A stretch of 9,472 bases of DNA. It comes from Bacillota bacterium. Its GTDB lineage: Bacteria; Bacillota; Bacilli; Paenibacillales; Paenibacillaceae. The stretch spans positions 1 to 9,472 of the forward strand of contig JAEZZE010000167.1 of the NCBI GenBank assembly GCA_023418755.1, written 5' to 3'. Position numbers and translations under genes: made by a program. The notes beneath the pieces are model-generated. The model was not told the origin of the DNA. It made no database searches and saw nothing but the letters and a program-made list of their open reading frames with translations. Of the stretch, positions 8,501-9,472 are shown one piece after another. Each line of letters starts with the position of its first letter. Position 1 is the stretch's first letter.

Positions 8501-9317
8501 TTGGGTCCCCGCCGTTAATATAGCCGCCGCCATACGTCTTGTTCGTGTCCGCGACGCCGTCCCCGGATTTCCAATACCCGCCGTACAAGTACCTGGAGTC
8601 CGTTACCCAGGTTCCTTGCTGATCCAAATACCAGGGCATTAAACCTTGGTTTCCCCAGCTCAACAGGTTCCCCGTCTGAGAATAATCCTCCGAAATAGAA
8701 ATACCGGAGTATCCGTTATAGCCGGAATTGTACGTGCCGTCCGGAATCGCGCCCCCTTCTACGTTGATATAATTTCCGCTTGCGTTATAGTTCCAAGGGT
8801 TCGGGCCGTGCAACGGGCCGCTGGGGCCATTGTAATCCGAGGGAAGAAGCCCGACGTCTTTCCCGTTCTGAATGGTCATGTTGCCCGTAAATCCGGTGAA
8901 CACGCTTGGAGTAGCCAGTTCTCCAATAGATATATACGCCAGCACGATGACATCGTCGGCCGTTCCCAATACGCCGTCCGTTCCGCGTTTGATTTCATTG
9001 ACTTGATTGGGAGTGAACGTTTCGAAGTAGAATTGGCTTTTGGCGACGTTAATAATTCTGATGGTCGGTTCTAGAATGACAAGATCGTAAGATTTGAGGG
9101 TATCCAGCTGCGACTGGTTGGCGGTATTCGTACCGTACCAGATCATCGCCCTGCTATATTCGTCGAGACCTGGTACTTTTCCATATAGCGGGTCTTTGCC
9201 GATCGCGGCAAAGGCAGGCCGGGGACTCAAGGCAAGCAAGGATGAAAGCAACGCAAGCATACTGCAAAACAATAAGTAACTTGGCTTTCGGACGAACCGC
9301 TGCGATAGCGTTCGCAA
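5529..9317 (-). CDS. Secreted GH114-like (endo-alpha-1,4-polygalactosaminidase/TM1410-type) glycoside hydrolase with FN3 and DOMON/CBM9-like modules
   Basis: Read from TTG at 9317, the product is 1262 aa. Residues 1-37 are a signal peptide (RKPSYLLF, a hydrophobic core, cleavage after AFA). The catalytic region spans about 54-490. It shows the GH114 landmarks AYISIGE (E133), GYDGVFLDTVDT (D297, D300) and FLTESWYYN (E375); D297 and E375 fit the Asp/Glu pair expected of the family. Known GH114 enzymes hydrolyse alpha-1,4-galactosamine polymers. The domain is much longer than the usual 230-260 aa, mostly from an insertion between E133 and D297. After it come a diverged accessory module (about 499-665), FN3 domains (about 673-761 and 763-850), module B (852-1003), a Gly-rich linker, a third FN3 (about 1016-1105) and module C (1106-1262). 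There are no SLH domains or sortase motif, so it should be released or held only by its binding modules. A GTG at 9326 is the alternative start, but the ribosome binding site favours 9317. The exact substrate is inferred. Confidence 0.88.
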   Translation of the reverse strand: MRTLSQRFVRKPSYLLFCSMLALLSSLLALSPRPAFAAIGKDPLYGKVPGLDEYSRAMIWYGTNTANQSQLDTLKSYDLVILEPTIRIINVAKSQFYFETFTPNQVNEIKRGTDGVLGTADDVIVLAYISIGELATPSVFTGFTGNMTIQNGKDVGLLPSDYNGPSGPLHGPNPWNYNASGNYINVEGGAIPDGTYNSGYNGYSGISISEDYSQTGNLLSWGNQGLMPWYLDQQGTWVTDSRYLYGGYWKSGDGVADTNKTYGGGYINGGDPTWKKLIAFMTDKLVHDAGYDGVFLDTVDTPDPVGGAGPTTSWGPRGNFGFTAKGMAELVEAVKAVDPSKIVAANRAYWYFNPDEGTSQFAARYRHAINIFLTESWYYNPYITSGSKFYDENPAFADSWNTNPSSPAYRNRDNFGGFWKDYMNAQANQPDGFNIIICDFTVPASSTDKWMNQVVVNSGYMGYSVSGATHFSNMYGDAKNWLDGRGYPSASLAGIHPTDLYGGFNIDGNFAEWAGETPIYSDPSGNNGKGITQVYAKFVGDKFFMKIDAKTTLNLQSEMIYFDSDKKGPTGWQGVAWPITPDSRIYFENANKVYLAPHVAGQGDVFKFPTTTVSNNGWPVAFKSSGNSAELAFDADYIFPASLAGQDIWTWFRVANFGGASVKFTVPGAPAVPSAPAGLTASAGNGQVTLSWSPNSESNHAGYNVYRNGVKINPSLITATTYANTGLTNGTTYSFQVSAVNTGGAESAKSNAVSATPQAPTAPSVPTGLTASAGNGQVTLNWNPNPESNIAGYNVYRGGARINTSLITATTYTNAGLTNGTSYSFQVSAVNASSLESARSGAVSAVPTAAAAIAIDGSAGDWGGVPVLASGSSNVQTLKASHNASSLFLLAQGTGLNVKGQFFLDTDNNSLTGYNASGWTASGAEYMIENNTLYRNTAPGWSWTPVRTLSASEFQRNDSVVELSVPLSSMSLSNGNTIRVGYISNDSTTNRLPAATASLPSYTLGGGGGNPPDTTPPAVPSGLTASSGDSEVVLNWNANTESDLQGYNVYRGTIKLNAAPIAATTYTAAGLTNGTAYAFQISAVDASGNESAKTAAVHSTPQTAATITVDGHAGDWTSVPALNASPSGSVAALKARNDGNHLYLLVQGSGLDVKSQFYLNTDDNLSTGYNPAGWAPSGIDTLLENQGLYAYSGANNGWQWALASNLSASQFVKNNSVIELSIPLSSLGLTSGKTIRIGYICNDSAANLLPAGGGAPFSFTLQ
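5532..6002 (-). repeat. Accessory module C (DOMON/CBM9-like), C-terminus of the GH114-like protein
   Basis: Residues 1106-1262 begin ITVDGHAGDW and contain HLYLLVQG, the acidic loop N1160-x-D1162-D-N followed by STG, the aromatic run NGWQW, and the closing strand LGLTSGKTIRIGYI. It matches module B of the same protein and the fourth module of the convergent gene (FFIDSDGDSATGW against QFYLNTDDNLSTGY). It is probably a carbohydrate- or surface-binding domain. Confidence 0.75.
6309..6764 (-). repeat. Accessory module B (DOMON/CBM9-like), between FN3 domains
   Basis: Residues 852-1003 begin AIAIDGSAGDW and contain LFLLAQG, QFFLDTDNN (D905, D907) then LTG, an SGAEYMIENNTLY segment and a GWSW aromatic run. 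It has the same architecture as module C and as modules 1-4 of the convergent gene. It is followed by a glycine-rich linker (GGGGGNPPD) that joins it to the third FN3 domain. Confidence 0.75.
6765..7303 (-). repeat. Tandem 270-bp direct repeat encoding two FN3 domains
   Basis: Two 270-bp units encode successive FN3 domains, each with PSxPxGLTAS...GQVTL.W.PN.ESN.AGYNVYR...GLTNGT.YSFQVSAVN. By hand count over 7081-7288 against 6811-7018 there are about 32 mismatches in 208 positions (about 85% identity). A 42-bp block (6977-7018 and 7247-7288) is identical. The third FN3, near 6000-6270, is more diverged. The domains are likely spacers between the catalytic and binding parts. Confidence 0.85.
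7323..7823 (-). other. Diverged accessory module A following the GH114-like domain
   Basis: Residues about 499-665 begin GFNIDGNFAEW (D507) and include KFFMKID, an acidic YFDSDKKGPTG loop and a closing AELAFDADYIFP segment. It shares the DG..xW opening and the D-x-D...TG loop with modules B and C, but the rest is different. It may be a distant member of the same fold or a distinct beta-sandwich. Confidence 0.55.
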
Positions 9318-9327
9318 AGAGACCACT

Positions 9328-9333
9328 CTCCTT
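9328..9333 (-). promoter_or_regulatory. Ribosome binding site that decides the start of the GH114-like gene
   Basis: On the minus strand AAGGAG lies 1 nt before the GTG at 9326, too close for initiation there, and 10 nt before the in-frame TTG at 9317. The TTG is therefore the likelier start and gives a protein beginning MRTLSQRF, three residues shorter, with an intact signal peptide. Confidence 0.65.
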
Positions 9334-9472
9334 TTGAATGAAGGGATAGGGAAGACGAGTCGTGTCGTGTCGGTATGAGATGGAATAATAGAGTAGAGTT
9401 TTAGGCGAGATAGTTGATCGTGCGGATAGGGGCGGGTGGGAAGATGGGAAGTTTATACGAAGCGGATAAGGG
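9334..9472 (-). other. 5' region of the GH114-like gene
   Basis: No gene is seen. The + strand is strongly purine-rich here, so the leader transcript would be pyrimidine-rich. Minus-strand -10 candidates are TATTAT (9385-9390) and TATAAA (9452-9457). The first lacks a recognisable -35 box at 16-18 nt, and the -35 of the second would fall outside the window. A short tandem TCGTG repeat occurs at 9360-9372. I cannot place a promoter with confidence. Confidence 0.4.

Overview
The window looks like chromosomal DNA from a GC-rich member of the Paenibacillaceae (Paenibacillus or Cohnella type). The reasons are strong AGGAGG-type ribosome binding sites, very large secreted multi-domain proteins, C-terminal S-layer homology (SLH) domains, a MalE/UgpB-type sugar-binding protein, and a GC content that appears to be in the high fifties. 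The genus is inferred from style, not from a marker gene.

Layout. (1) Positions 1-647, + strand: the 3' part of an extracellular solute-binding protein gene of a carbohydrate ABC transporter; its start lies outside the window. (2) Positions 648-808: an intergenic stretch dominated by a strong Rho-independent terminator with a nested hairpin. (3) Positions 809-5380, + strand: a 1523-residue exported protein with a signal peptide, four copies of a DOMON/CBM9-like beta-rich module, a glycoside-hydrolase-like TIM barrel with a DUF4832-type C-terminal beta domain, an unassigned domain, and three SLH domains for cell-wall attachment. (4) Positions 5381-5528: a convergent intergenic region with a bidirectional terminator. 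(5) Positions 5529-9317, - strand: a 1262-residue secreted protein with a signal peptide, a GH114-like (endo-alpha-1,4-polygalactosaminidase / TM1410-type) catalytic domain, one diverged and two typical copies of the same accessory module, and three fibronectin type III (FN3) domains. (6) Positions 9327-9472: the purine-rich 5' region of that gene.

How the parts may work together. The two large convergent genes encode unrelated catalytic barrels but carry the same accessory module, with six clear copies and one divergent copy within about 7 kb. This suggests that a wall-anchored enzyme and a freely secreted enzyme are directed to the same polymer, or to each other, while the adjacent ABC-transporter binding protein could import released sugars. 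Because GH114 enzymes act on galactosamine-containing polymers, a hexosamine-rich exopolysaccharide is the most economical guess for the substrate. This is inference; nothing in the window proves it. I saw no RNA genes, CRISPR arrays, transposases or phage genes.
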